Positions 18,073 to 25,180 of a DNA stretch of 35,131 nt are shown one piece after another. The stretch covers positions 1 to 35,131 of the forward strand of contig WYBW01000014.1 of assembly GCA_011525685.1 (NCBI GenBank). The letters are read 5' to 3'. This DNA is from Verrucomicrobiia bacterium (GTDB lineage: Bacteria > Verrucomicrobiota > Verrucomicrobiia > Limisphaerales > JADLHS01). Both the position numbers and the translations under genes were made by a program. Below the pieces are notes generated by a model that worked only from the letters and a program-made list of their open reading frames with translations, was not told the origin of the DNA and made no database searches. Position 1 is the stretch's first letter; every line of letters begins with the position of its first letter.

Positions 18073-18837
18073 TCAAGCCGACGGAGCAACGATCACTTCA
18101 ATCCCCTTGGCTCGCAGTTGTTCCACCAAGTCCATCGGCGCTTGGCTGTCCGTGACGATGATGTCAATCGGCTCCAAGTCACACAGCGGCGTCACGGAAC
18201 GGCGGCCAAATTTCGTGTGGTCGAGGCACATGATGACTTTGGCCGCGGCGCGCATCATTGCGAGTTGAATGTCAATCAGCAGTCCGTGCGAGTTCGTCAA
18301 GCCCTCCATCGTGATGCCCCCGGCACTCATGATGGCAACGTCGGCGTGGATTTTTGAAAACGCTTCCACCGCAAGCGGCCCGACCATCACGCCAAGCCGG
18401 GGATAAATGACTCCGCCACTGACCACCAATTCCACCCGGCTCGCCGCGGCGTAGAGATTTGCAACCGGCAAGGAGTTGGTGACGATCTGTGGAGACTTCT
18501 CCTCCAGGAATTTGGCCACGTGGTAAACCGTCGTCCCAGCGTCAATGATGACGCTTTGGTTGGGGCGAATGAGTTCCGCGCACGCTTTGCCGATGTGTTC
18601 CTTCTCGTCAAGCTGATGTGTGTCGCGCGCGGAGAACATGAACTCGTCGGACTTGGGCGCGGTGATGCGCGCGCCGCCATGAGTGCGTTTCAGACTTCCG
18701 CCAGCCTCCAAGACGGTCAGGTCGCGTCGCACGGTAGAAACTGAGGCTTCAACGTGCTTCGCCAGTTCCTCGAGCGAGGCGAATTCCACCTTTTGCAGAT
18801 AGCTCTCAATACGATGTTTTCGCTCGTCTGCCGTCAT
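18073..18837 (-). CDS. DeoR-family transcriptional repressor of the BMC operon
   Basis: The 254-residue protein has an N-terminal winged helix-turn-helix (ASLEELAKHVEASVSTVRRD, residues 20-39, then KRTHGGA). The DeoR C-terminal sugar-phosphate-sensing domain follows: IIDAGTTVYHVAKFL, IVTNSLPVA, VVSGGVIYPRLGVMVGPLA and VIMCLDHTKFG. Such regulators are usually repressors released by a phosphorylated sugar. It is divergent from pduL, with only 84 bp between the start codons, and PVM-type BMC loci commonly carry a DeoR gene. So it probably controls the compartment genes and itself; the likely effector is fuculose- or rhamnulose-1-phosphate, or DHAP, by inference from the pathway. Confidence 0.9.
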   Translation of the reverse strand: MTADERKHRIESYLQKVEFASLEELAKHVEASVSTVRRDLTVLEAGGSLKRTHGGARITAPKSDEFMFSARDTHQLDEKEHIGKACAELIRPNQSVIIDAGTTVYHVAKFLEEKSPQIVTNSLPVANLYAAASRVELVVSGGVIYPRLGVMVGPLAVEAFSKIHADVAIMSAGGITMEGLTNSHGLLIDIQLAMMRAAAKVIMCLDHTKFGRRSVTPLCDLEPIDIIVTDSQAPMDLVEQLRAKGIEVIVAPSA

Positions 18838-18850
18838 CCTGGCTAGAATG

Positions 18851-18879
18851 TGATAGATGCTGATAGATATTGCAAGATA
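18851..18879. promoter_or_regulatory. Probable DeoR-type operator with repeated GATA units
   Basis: The only marked AT-rich patch near the divergent starts contains two copies of TGATAGAT, at 18851-18858 and 18861-18868. Further GATA units lie at 18866 and 18876. The 10-bp spacing puts the octamers on one DNA face, as expected for a DeoR oligomer. Binding is inference. Confidence 0.55.
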
Positions 18880-18883
18880 TTTA

Positions 18884-18912
18884 TTGACATTTGACGCTAT
18901 TCAGTCAAGATT
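18884..18912 (+). promoter_or_regulatory. Candidate promoter for the BMC operon
   Basis: TTGACA at 18884-18889 is a perfect -35 hexamer. With a 17-bp spacer the -10 position is AAGATT (18907-18912), a poor match. The start would then lie near 18919, which leaves almost no leader for ATG 18922 and favours the in-frame ATG at 18934 or 18940. It sits next to the operator. Confidence 0.35.
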
Positions 18913-18921
18913 GCGCCCGTT

Positions 18922-19599
18922 ATGGCAGTTGCTATGTCCATGCCGCATCGGGCGGTAATTGAACACATGGTTCGCCAAGCGGTTTATTCCCGCTTGGGCA
19001 AGCCGCTTCCGCGCGCGGCAACAGCGCCTAATCCGCTGGTGGTGAACATCAGCGCCAGGCATTGCCATCTCACGCCGGAAGCTGTGGAAGCCCTGTTTGG
19101 CAAGGGTGCGCAACTGCAGGTTCACAAGTGGCTCTATCAGGAGGGGCAGTTTGCCGCGAAGGAAACGGTGACCCTCATCGGCCCGCGGAGTCGCGTGATT
19201 TCCAACCTGCGCATTCTGGGTCCGTGCCGAACCCTCAATCAGGTGGAGCTTGCCTATACCGACGCCATTGCGCTCGGCTTCGAGATCCCGCTTCGTTTGT
19301 CAGGCGACATCAAGGGCACGCCGGGTTGCATGTTGATGGGGCCGTCGGGTTTTTTTGAAATGAGGGAAGGCGTCATCCGGGCATTGCGGCATGTTCACAT
19401 GAGTCCCGCGGACGCGGACTTTTACGGCGTTAAGAACGGCGACGCCATGAAACTCAAGATTGGTGGCGATTGCGGCATCACGCTCGACAAGATGCTTTGC
19501 CGTGTGGACCCGAGTTTCAAACTGGAAGTCCACATTGACACCGACGAAGGCAATGCGTGCAACTTGCAACCCAACACGCCGGTGGAATTGATCAAATAA
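18922..19599 (+). CDS. pduL: PduL-type phosphate acyltransferase (phosphotransacylase)
   Basis: The 225-residue protein has the two-domain PduL architecture: VNISARHCHLTPEAVEALFG (His 47 and His 49, metal ligands), IRALRHVHMSPADADFYGV (His 157 and His 159) and LEVHIDTDEGNA (His 204). It swaps phosphate for CoA on an acyl group, here probably lactoyl-CoA to lactoyl-phosphate, regenerating CoA inside the compartment. Residues 9-26 (HRAVIEHMVRQAVYSRLG) form an amphipathic helix followed by a Pro/Ala linker, a typical BMC encapsulation peptide. Starts at 18922, 18934 and 18940 are all in frame; the shorter ones still keep the peptide. First gene of the operon. Confidence 0.93.
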   Translation: MAVAMSMPHRAVIEHMVRQAVYSRLGKPLPRAATAPNPLVVNISARHCHLTPEAVEALFGKGAQLQVHKWLYQEGQFAAKETVTLIGPRSRVISNLRILGPCRTLNQVELAYTDAIALGFEIPLRLSGDIKGTPGCMLMGPSGFFEMREGVIRALRHVHMSPADADFYGVKNGDAMKLKIGGDCGITLDKMLCRVDPSFKLEVHIDTDEGNACNLQPNTPVELIK

Positions 19600-19600
19600 A

Positions 19601-19727
19601 CCCGAAGTCCGAATGACGAAATCCGAAGGAAAACCGAAATCCGAAATCCGATCCGCCGAAGGGGCGTGTTTGGCGGATGGCATATTCCCTCGGGCTTCGG
19701 ATTTCGGGTTTCGTTCTTCGGATTTTC
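19601..19727. repeat. Palindromic CCGAAATCCGAA repeat, copy 1
   Basis: The left arm (19601-19652) is built of CCGAAGT/CCGAAAT units and the right arm (19690-19727) of TTCGGATTTCGG units in inverted sense. Together they could form a long imperfect hairpin. It fills the pduL/BMC-H1 gap and is related to copies at 20359-20522 and 22204-22346. Confidence 0.85.
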
Positions 19728-19757
19728 ATCAACATTAACCCAAACAGGAGAAACCAA

Positions 19758-20045
19758 ATGAGTGAAGCAATCGGCATGATTGAAACCAAGGGCTACGTCG
19801 GCAGCGTCGAAGCCAGCGACGCCATGGTCAAAGCGGCCAACGTGGCGTTGGTCAAAACCATCCCCATCGGCGGCGGCCTGATCACGGTGCTGGCCAAGGG
19901 CGATGTCGGCAGCGTGAAAGCCGCTGTGGACGCGGGCGCCAAGGCCGCCGCCAAGGTCGGCGAACTCGTCAGTTCCCACATCATCGCGCGACCGCACGAG
20001 GACTTGTTGAAAGCCTTCGTGAACACCGGCGCCGCTGCGAAGTAA
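19758..20045 (+). CDS. BMC-H hexameric shell protein 1
   Basis: The 95-residue protein is one BMC domain (Pfam PF00936 type): [30 protein letters not shown], a [17 protein letters not shown] helix and [12 protein letters not shown]. Six copies form a flat hexagonal tile of the shell facets; the residues expected to line the central pore are IGGGL. ATG at 19758 is preceded by CAGGAG (19745-19750), the clearest Shine-Dalgarno site in the operon, which fits a highly produced major shell protein. It is separated from pduL by a palindromic repeat and from BMC-H2 by 34 bp. Confidence 0.95.
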   Translation: MSEAIGMIETKGYVGSVEASDAMVKAANVALVKTIPIGGGLITVLAKGDVGSVKAAVDAGAKAAAKVGELVSSHIIARPHEDLLKAFVNTGAAAK

Positions 20046-20079
20046 TCCATCAACCATCAACTCTCAACTAACAACGAAC
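20046..20079 (+). promoter_or_regulatory. SD-less A/C-rich leader of BMC-H2
   Basis: The 34-nt gap has no GGAG-like site; it is A/C-rich and unlikely to fold. TCCATCAACCATCAAC at 20046-20061 is repeated exactly before BMC-H3 (21884-21899). It is probably an unstructured ribosome standby region or part of a dispersed repeat. Confidence 0.55.
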
Positions 20080-20358
20080 ATGGCACAGCAAGCAGTTGGA
20101 ATGATTGAATGCAAAGGCCTTTGCGCGCTCATGGAGGCGTGCGATGCCGCCCTTAAAGCCGCGAACGTCACCATGACCGGCTGGGAAAAAATCGGCAGTG
20201 GTTATGTCACCGGATTCTTCCGGGGCGACGTCGCTGCCGTCAAAGCCGCGACCGATGCCGGTGCCGCCGCAGCGGCACAAGTCGGCTCGGTCGTCGCCGT
20301 CCAAGTCATCCCGCGTCCGCACGACGATCTGGGGATTCTCGGCAGATGGCTTCAGTGA
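20080..20358 (+). CDS. BMC-H hexameric shell protein 2
   Basis: The 92-residue single BMC domain has [40 protein letters not shown], a [17 protein letters not shown] helix and [16 protein letters not shown]. The predicted pore loop is KIGSGY, the canonical G-S-G type found in many BMC-H proteins, and differs from those of BMC-H1 and BMC-H3. It would form facet hexamers, alone or mixed. The gene lacks a Shine-Dalgarno site; translation may be coupled to BMC-H1 upstream. A palindromic repeat starts at its stop codon. Confidence 0.95.
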   Translation: MAQQAVGMIECKGLCALMEACDAALKAANVTMTGWEKIGSGYVTGFFRGDVAAVKAATDAGAAAAAQVGSVVAVQVIPRPHDDLGILGRWLQ

Positions 20359-20522
20359 CAAATCCGAGAAGCGAATGACGAAATCCGAAAGAAATCCAAA
20401 AGTCGAAATGCGAATCGCTGCTCGCACGACCAGCACGAGACGGCAGTACGATCGGCTCTCGGATTTCGTGAATTCGGATTTCGGATTTCTCTCGGGCTTC
20501 GGATTTTGGGCTTCGGATTTCA
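20359..20522. repeat. Palindromic CCGAAATCCGAA repeat, copy 2
   Basis: The left arm (about 20361-20415) has units such as AATGACGAAATCCGAAAG. The right arm (20458-20522) has repeated TTCGGATTTCGG and GGGCTTCGGATTT. It fills the gap between BMC-H2 and the acyl kinase and ends about 5 nt before the kinase's GTG start. Confidence 0.85.
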
Positions 20523-20526
20523 GCGC

Positions 20527-21879
20527 GTGAAAATTCTCGTCGCCAACATCGGCAGCACGTCGCTCAAGTGGCGCTTGTTCGATTTCTCGAACGACGCCGA
20601 GCGCCTTTTGCACAAGGGCGGCTTCGAGCGCGTGGCCGATTTTCCGAAGGCAATCGAGGATTCCCTCACGCAGCTCAAGGACGCCGGCGTGCTCGCGAAT
20701 GAAAGCGAGCTCGCTGCGGTTGGCTTCAAGACCGTGATCGCCAAGGGCATCACCGGCTGCGTGCGACTCGACGAGCGCGTGCTCGGCGCGATGGAGGCCT
20801 ACAACGACCTCGCCCCAGCGCACAATCCGCCCTACATCACCGGCATCCGCCTGTTTGGTAAACGCATGCCCGGTGTGCCGCTCGTTGGATTGTTCGAGAC
20901 CGCCTTCTATCAGTTCGCGCCCGAGGCGATGATGCGCTACGCCGTCCCGCAAGCCTGGCATGACATCGGCGTGCGCCGCTGGGGATTCCACGGAGCGAGC
21001 CACAAGTACATCGCCGAACGCTCGGCGGAACTGCTGGGACGCAACGACGTCGCCGAGCGCGTCCGGAGACTTTACGTGGACGGCGGCAAGACCCCGGTGA
21101 GCGGACCGGCGCTTCGAATCATCTCCTGTCATCTCGGCGGCAGTTCGAGCATCACAGGGATTCGTGACGGCATCGCCATCGGCAACAGCCTCGGCATGAG
21201 CCCGCAATCCGGCCTGCCGCACAACAACCGTGTCGGCGATCTTGATGCGGAAGCCTTGCCCTACGCAGTGAAAACGCTCGGCATCACGATTGAGGAAGCG
21301 CAGCGACAACTCACCAAAGAATCGGGCTTGAAAGGTCTCAGCGGTGTGTCGAACGACATCCGCGATATTGCGGCGGCAGCGGAGCAAGGGAACGCAAACG
21401 CACGGCTGGCGCTCGATGTTTTTGTGGCCGGCGCACGCCATTGGATCGGCTCTTACTTCTTCGAGATGGGTGGCGCGGAGGCCATCGTCTTCACGGCGGG
21501 CATTGGGGAGAATCAGGTGGGCCTGCGCAGCGCGATTTGCGCGAACCTCGAACAACTCGGCATCGCGTTGGACGCTGAAAAGAACAAAGCAACCAAAGGG
21601 ACGGAAGCGAGCATCAGCGCCGCCAATTCGCGAGTGAAAGTCCTGGTAATCCCGACAAACGAAGAACTCGTCGTGGCGCGCGAGACCAGACATTTGCTCG
21701 AGACCGAGTCCGTGTCCGGCGCGACTTCCTGCGGTAACGCACGTGGCGTAGCGCAGACTTCCAAGTCTGCTGTATCGCGGGTTTCCAAACCCGCAGACTG
21801 CGCGACATTGCGCGCCGCGCCGATTTTGAAATCGGCGATACAGCAGGTTTGGAAACCTGCACTGCGATCGGGCGCATAG
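20527..21879 (+). CDS. ackA: Acetate kinase-family acyl kinase with repeat-derived C-terminal extension
   Basis: The 450-residue protein is an acetate/propionate kinase homologue: NIGSTSLKWRLFD at the start, AHNPPYITGIRLF, FETAFYQF, RRWGFHGASHKYIAER, IISCHLGGSSSITGIRDG, FTAGIGENQVGLR and VIPTNEELVVARET. It would turn lactoyl-phosphate plus ADP into lactate plus ATP. GTG at 20527 was chosen because the conserved N-terminus starts there; the TTG at 20506 lies in the repeat. The usual family end falls near residue 394, and the last 56 residues are translated from palindromic repeats (21753-21860), giving a tandem SKSAVSRVSKPA/LKSAIQQVWKPA peptide. The SGLPHNNRVGD segment differs from the common GLMMGTRSGD. 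No encapsulation peptide is seen at the N-terminus. Confidence 0.92.
   Translation: MKILVANIGSTSLKWRLFDFSNDAERLLHKGGFERVADFPKAIEDSLTQLKDAGVLANESELAAVGFKTVIAKGITGCVRLDERVLGAMEAYNDLAPAHNPPYITGIRLFGKRMPGVPLVGLFETAFYQFAPEAMMRYAVPQAWHDIGVRRWGFHGASHKYIAERSAELLGRNDVAERVRRLYVDGGKTPVSGPALRIISCHLGGSSSITGIRDGIAIGNSLGMSPQSGLPHNNRVGDLDAEALPYAVKTLGITIEEAQRQLTKESGLKGLSGVSNDIRDIAAAAEQGNANARLALDVFVAGARHWIGSYFFEMGGAEAIVFTAGIGENQVGLRSAICANLEQLGIALDAEKNKATKGTEASISAANSRVKVLVIPTNEELVVARETRHLLETESVSGATSCGNARGVAQTSKSAVSRVSKPADCATLRAAPILKSAIQQVWKPALRSGA
21753..21860. repeat. Four nested hairpins translated as the acyl-kinase tail
   Basis: There are four 18-nt perfect hairpins with 8-bp arms: GCAGACTT/AAGTCTGC (21753-21770), GCGGGTTT/AAACCCGC (21777-21794), GCCGATTT/AAATCGGC (21819-21836) and GCAGGTTT/AAACCTGC (21843-21860). 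Members of each pair are 24 nt apart, and GCTGTATCGC/GCGATACAGC between them makes the whole element one large palindrome. Confidence 0.9.
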
Positions 21880-21919
21880 AATTTCCATCAACCATCAACC
21901 ATTAACAAAGAACAAGATT
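21880..21919 (+). promoter_or_regulatory. SD-less A/C-rich leader of BMC-H3
   Basis: The 40-nt leader shares TCCATCAACCATCAAC (21884-21899) with the leader of BMC-H2. It then reads ATTAACAAAGAACAAG and has no Shine-Dalgarno site. Expected to be unstructured. Confidence 0.55.
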
Positions 21920-22201
21920 ATGCCTCAAGCAATCGGACTTATTGAAACGCGCGGACTCGTGGCCCTCGTCGAGGGCACGGACGCGATGCTCAAGGCCGCC
22001 AACGTCGAACTCGTCGGCCCGATGACACAGGTCGGCAACGCCCTCGTCACGGCCTGCGTTGTCGGTGACGTTGCCGCCGTCAAGGCCGCCACGGATGCCG
22101 GCGCGCAAGCCATCAAAGCCATCAAAGGCGAACTGGTCAGCGTGCATGTCATCGCCCGTCCGCATCAGGACGTGGAAGCGGTGCTGCCGAAGAAGAAGTA
22201 A
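21920..22201 (+). CDS. BMC-H hexameric shell protein 3
   Basis: The 93-residue single BMC domain has AIGLIETRGLVALVEGTDAM, KAANVELVGPMTQVGNALVT, a [17 protein letters not shown] helix and VIARPHQDVEAVLPKKK with a basic tail. The expected pore loop is QVGNAL, unlike the GGG and GSG loops of the other two. It is likely a facet hexamer with its own permeability. It follows the repeat-extended acyl kinase and is followed directly by another palindromic repeat. Confidence 0.95.
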   Translation: MPQAIGLIETRGLVALVEGTDAMLKAANVELVGPMTQVGNALVTACVVGDVAAVKAATDAGAQAIKAIKGELVSVHVIARPHQDVEAVLPKKK

Positions 22202-22203
22202 AA

Positions 22204-22346
22204 GGAAATCCGAAAACCGAATGCCGAACTCCGAAGGAAATCCGAAGACCGAAGCTCGAGTTCCGAACGAGGAGGATTGTGCTTCGGTATTTCCGATGTT
22301 GGATGTAGGACTTCTTTCGGGCTTCGGATTTCGGACTTCGGAGTTC
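22204..22346. repeat. Palindromic CCGAAATCCGAA repeat, copy 3
   Basis: The left arm (22204-22256) has ATCCGAAAACCGAATGCCGAA-like units. The right arm (22307-22346) has TTTCGGGCTTCGGATTTCGG in inverted sense. It fills the BMC-H3/BMC-P1 gap, starts at the BMC-H3 stop and ends 5 nt before the BMC-P1 ATG. Confidence 0.85.
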
Positions 22347-22351
22347 TAATT

Positions 22352-22666
22352 ATGTTCCTCGCCAAAGTCGAAGGCTCGGTGGTCGCGACCAAGAAAGACC
22401 CGTCCATGAGCGGGCGCAAGCTGCTGCTGCTCCGCCCGCAACTCGTGGATGAAAAAGACCCCACGAAATTCCGTCCCGGCGTGAATACCATTGTCGCGGT
22501 GGACAGTGTGGGTGCCGGCTTGGGCGAAATGGTCATGTTCACGCAGGGCAGTTCTGCGCGTCTGGCACCGAACATGAAGGATGCCCCTGTGGACGCGGTG
22601 ATCATCGGCATCGTGGATGTCGTGGACGTCTTTGGGAAAGAGGTCTTTAGTGCAAAGGCTGGCTGA
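22352..22666 (+). CDS. BMC-P pentameric vertex protein 1 (EutN/CcmL type)
   Basis: The 104-residue protein is a single EutN/CcmL (Pfam PF03319-type) domain: MFLAKVEGSVVATKKDPSMS, GRKLLLLRP, IVAVDSVGAGLGEMVMFTQG, SSARLAPNMKDAPVDAVIIG and IVDVVDV. Five copies cap shell vertices and only a few are needed per shell. ATG at 22352 was chosen because the domain starts there and the sequence above it is repeat. No Shine-Dalgarno site is seen, and the start directly follows a palindrome, which suggests weak translation. The cupin starts 9 bp after the stop. Confidence 0.95.
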   Translation: MFLAKVEGSVVATKKDPSMSGRKLLLLRPQLVDEKDPTKFRPGVNTIVAVDSVGAGLGEMVMFTQGSSARLAPNMKDAPVDAVIIGIVDVVDVFGKEVFSAKAG

Positions 22667-22675
22667 GACCTGGCG

Positions 22676-23062
22676 ATGAACTCTCAAACAAGAATCAACG
22701 ATGTTCGCGGGTGTCTGCTGGTCCGGCATGAGGGGCACACCCCTCGCGAACGCAGCGCGTGTGGTTGGCGCGATCGTTTGATCAGCGTCGAAGACGCGCC
22801 ACTTGCGCCCGCTGCCTGGGTGCATGCGGTGGACATCCAGGATGCCAAGCTGCACTACCACAAGCGTTCCACGGAACTCTACTACGTGGTGGAAGGTAGC
22901 GGTCAGTTGTGGCTCGACGGTGTCGCGCACGAGGTGAGGAAAGGCTCACTCGCGCACATTCCGCCGGGCGTGCTGCATGGCGCGCGTGGACAAATGCGGG
23001 TGCTGGTGGTGGGCATTCCGGACATTGCGAGTGACGATTACTTTGAAGCGGAGACGAGGTGA
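22676..23062 (+). CDS. Small cupin protein within the BMC operon
   Basis: The 128-residue protein is a single cupin barrel with a metal-binding set: HYHKRSTELYYVVEGSG (His-x-His and a downstream Glu) and HIPPGVLHGAR (second-motif His). It may bind a divalent metal and act on a sugar or aldehyde, or be a small epimerase or isomerase; the sequence does not say which. It lies between BMC-P1 and the aldehyde dehydrogenase, with gaps of 9 and 18 bp, so it is clearly part of the operon. It has no obvious encapsulation peptide. Its exact role in the compartment is unknown to me. Confidence 0.8.
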   Translation: MNSQTRINDVRGCLLVRHEGHTPRERSACGWRDRLISVEDAPLAPAAWVHAVDIQDAKLHYHKRSTELYYVVEGSGQLWLDGVAHEVRKGSLAHIPPGVLHGARGQMRVLVVGIPDIASDDYFEAETR

Positions 23063-23080
23063 ACTGGAGTTGAATGAACC

Positions 23081-24595
23081 ATGAGTGCGACCGTGAGCGA
23101 AACTTTGATCCGAGACGTGGTGGCGGAAGTGCTGGGCCGCTTGGGCGGTTCGCCAGGAAGTGCCCCGACCACGACAACACCAAGTTCTACTGCCGCCGTC
23201 AATCCGGCCTGTGGATGTCCGGTTGGTACTGCCAAGCCGGCTGCCAGGTCTCCCGTGCTCGGCAAGTTCGGGGTGTTTGCCGATGCCAATGAAGCTTGCG
23301 AAGCGGCGCACGAAGCTTATCAACAATTATCGGAGGCCGGAGTGGCTGGTCGGCGAAAGGTCGTCGAACTCATCAAAGAGATCTGCTACTCCAAAGCCGA
23401 GGAGTGGGGACGGCTGGAACTCGCGGAAACCAAAATCGGCCGGCTGGATCACAAGATCGAGAAGCTCCAGGGCCAGCGCGGGATTCCGGGTGTGGAATTT
23501 CTGAACCCTTACGGCCTGAGCGGCGACCACGGCATCACGTTGGAGGAATTTGCGCCATTCGGCGTCATCGGCGCGGTCACGCCGAGCACCCACTCCATAC
23601 CTACGATGGCCTGCAACATCATCAGCATGGCGGCGGCGGGCAATGCGGCAGTCTTCAACGCACATCCAGGCGCGTACAAGTGCGCGGTGATCGCGGCGCG
23701 ATTCTTCAACCAGGCGATTCATCGTGAGTTGGGGATTGAAAACCTCGCGTGCATTGTCGAACCACCGACACTCGAATCTTTCAATGCCATTGCGAAGAAT
23801 GATCGGGTGAAACTGCTCTGCGTCACTGGCGGACCAGGCGTGGTGAAGGCGGCGATGGCCAGCGGCAAACGCGCCGTCTGCGCGGGACCGGGAAATCCGC
23901 CGGTGCTGGTGGACGGAACGAGCTGTCTGGACAACGCCGCCAAGTGCGTCGTCTTCGGCGCGGCTTATGACAACAACCTCCTGTGCATCGGCGAGAAGGA
24001 AGTGTTCGTGCTCGAACCTTTCTTTGACAAGTTCATGTCGGCGCTGGAGAAGCACGGCGCCTATCGGCTGAACAGTTCGCAGATCGAGACGCTGGCGAAG
24101 GCGGCGTTCGTTTTCCCGCCAGGTCAGGGCGCGGGTTGCCCACATCCGGTCGTGAGCCGGGAATTGATTGGCAAAGACCCTGAAGTGCTGGCCAGGGCTG
24201 TGGGCGCGACTATTCCACGCGGCACGCAACTGTTGATAGGCGAGACGAGCGCGGACCACTTGTTCGTGGAAGAGGAACAAATGATGCCCTTCCTGCCGGT
24301 GGTGCGCGTGAAATCGGTTGCTGAGGGGATTGCCGCGGCCAAGAAGGCGGAACTGGGCTACAAACATTCCGCGATGATCCATTCGCACGATGTCGCGAAC
24401 ATGACGGCGATGGCGCGCGCTTTGGAAACGACCTTGTTCATCAAGAACGGTTCTTGCCTCGCCGGTCTGGGCGCTGGCGGTGAGGGCTACTCCAATTTTT
24501 CCATCGCCACGACGACGGGCGAAGGCATCTGCAATCCGCGCACGTTCACGCGTGTGCGGAGGTGTGTAATGGTGGACAAATTGAGGATTTTTTAA
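23081..24595 (+). CDS. CoA-acylating aldehyde dehydrogenase of the BMC (PduP-like)
   Basis: The 504-residue protein is of the PduP/EutE type: FGVIGAVTPSTHSIPTMACN, GNAAVFNAHPGA, CVTGGPGVVKAAMASGKRA, GPGNPPVLVDGT, and nucleophile Cys 302 in NNLLCIGEKEVFV. It should oxidise lactaldehyde with NAD+ and CoA to lactoyl-CoA. Residues 4-22 (TVSETLIRDVVAEVLGRLG) are an amphipathic helix like known encapsulation peptides. A low-complexity linker rich in Ser, Thr, Pro and Ala joins it to the catalytic part. ATG at 23081 has GGAG at 23067-23070 upstream; an ATG at 23074 is out of frame. BMC-P2 starts 3 bp after its stop. Confidence 0.95.
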   Translation: MSATVSETLIRDVVAEVLGRLGGSPGSAPTTTTPSSTAAVNPACGCPVGTAKPAARSPVLGKFGVFADANEACEAAHEAYQQLSEAGVAGRRKVVELIKEICYSKAEEWGRLELAETKIGRLDHKIEKLQGQRGIPGVEFLNPYGLSGDHGITLEEFAPFGVIGAVTPSTHSIPTMACNIISMAAAGNAAVFNAHPGAYKCAVIAARFFNQAIHRELGIENLACIVEPPTLESFNAIAKNDRVKLLCVTGGPGVVKAAMASGKRAVCAGPGNPPVLVDGTSCLDNAAKCVVFGAAYDNNLLCIGEKEVFVLEPFFDKFMSALEKHGAYRLNSSQIETLAKAAFVFPPGQGAGCPHPVVSRELIGKDPEVLARAVGATIPRGTQLLIGETSADHLFVEEEQMMPFLPVVRVKSVAEGIAAAKKAELGYKHSAMIHSHDVANMTAMARALETTLFIKNGSCLAGLGAGGEGYSNFSIATTTGEGICNPRTFTRVRRCVMVDKLRIF

Positions 24596-24598
24596 GTC

Positions 24599-24877
24599 AT
24601 GTTGCTCGCTCGCGTCGAAGGCAACGTCGTGGCGACTCGGAAACATCCGAGCCTCGAGGGCTGGCGATTAGTGATCTGTCAGCCGATCAGCGCGGACGGT
24701 CGCAACGAAGGATCGCCGCAGATCGCGATTGATGCGCACGGCGCCGGGATGCACCAGCAGGTGGTGATTTCCTCGGATGGCGCGGCGGCGCGCAAAGCGG
24801 TGGGTGATGAGAAAAGCCCGGTGCGTTGGCTGGTGATTGGTGTGGTGGATGAACATGAGCCAGGGGTTCGCGTATGA
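24599..24877 (+). CDS. BMC-P pentameric vertex protein 2
   Basis: The 92-residue EutN/CcmL-type domain has MLLARVEGNVVATRKHPSLE, GWRLVICQP, IAIDAHGAGMHQQVVISSDG, AAARKAVGDEKSPVRWLVIG and VVDEHEPGVRV. It is one of three vertex proteins in the locus and lies 3 bp after the aldehyde dehydrogenase, probably with coupled translation. Its stop overlaps the BMC-P3 start by 4 bp (ATGA at 24874), so the two are made together. No Shine-Dalgarno site is seen. Different BMC-P paralogues may occupy different vertices, which is an inference. Confidence 0.95.
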   Translation: MLLARVEGNVVATRKHPSLEGWRLVICQPISADGRNEGSPQIAIDAHGAGMHQQVVISSDGAAARKAVGDEKSPVRWLVIGVVDEHEPGVRV

Positions 24878-25179
24878 AGCTGGGCACGGTCATCGGCCGC
24901 GTGACGTTGAGCAAGACGGTGAAGTCGCTCGAAGGCGGGCGGTTTCTGGTCGTAAGCCCCTTCAGCCGGCAACAGTTCGCTGCCGGTTTGGATGCGCCCA
25001 CAAGCATGAGTTCCGATCCGAGCCTGGTGATTTATGACGCCATCGGTGGCGCGCCAGGGCATGTGGTTGGATATGTCGAGGGCCGCGAAGCGGCGCAGCC
25101 ATTCGAGGTGCCGACACCAGTGGACGCGATCAATGTGGCTCTGGTTGACGAGATGTTTTACAGCCCCTTTGAAAAATGA
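24874..25179 (+). CDS. BMC-P pentameric vertex protein 3
   Basis: The 101-residue EutN/CcmL-type domain has MKLGTVIGRVTLSKTVKSLE, GGRFLVVSPF, LVIYDAIGGAPGHVVGYVEG and VDAINVALVDEMFYSPF. Its start overlaps the stop of BMC-P2 (ATGA), a standard translational-coupling arrangement. The VEGREAAQPFEVPTPVDA segment is close to the canonical EutN pattern. It is followed by a palindromic repeat and then the aldolase. Confidence 0.95.
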   Translation: MKLGTVIGRVTLSKTVKSLEGGRFLVVSPFSRQQFAAGLDAPTSMSSDPSLVIYDAIGGAPGHVVGYVEGREAAQPFEVPTPVDAINVALVDEMFYSPFEK

Positions 25180-25180
25180 A

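Noticed and set aside
20506..20526. TTG start for the acyl kinase
   Set aside because: The codons before GTG 20527 lie inside the palindromic repeat and precede the conserved family N-terminus.
21753..21860. CRISPR-like array at the kinase 3' end
   Set aside because: The repeats are palindromic, only four, without unique spacers of regular length, and are translated as part of the kinase.
20068..21891. Minus-strand ORF of 607 codons opposite BMC-H2 and the acyl kinase
   Set aside because: It is antisense to well-supported genes and its protein has no recognisable domain; high GC makes long antisense frames common.
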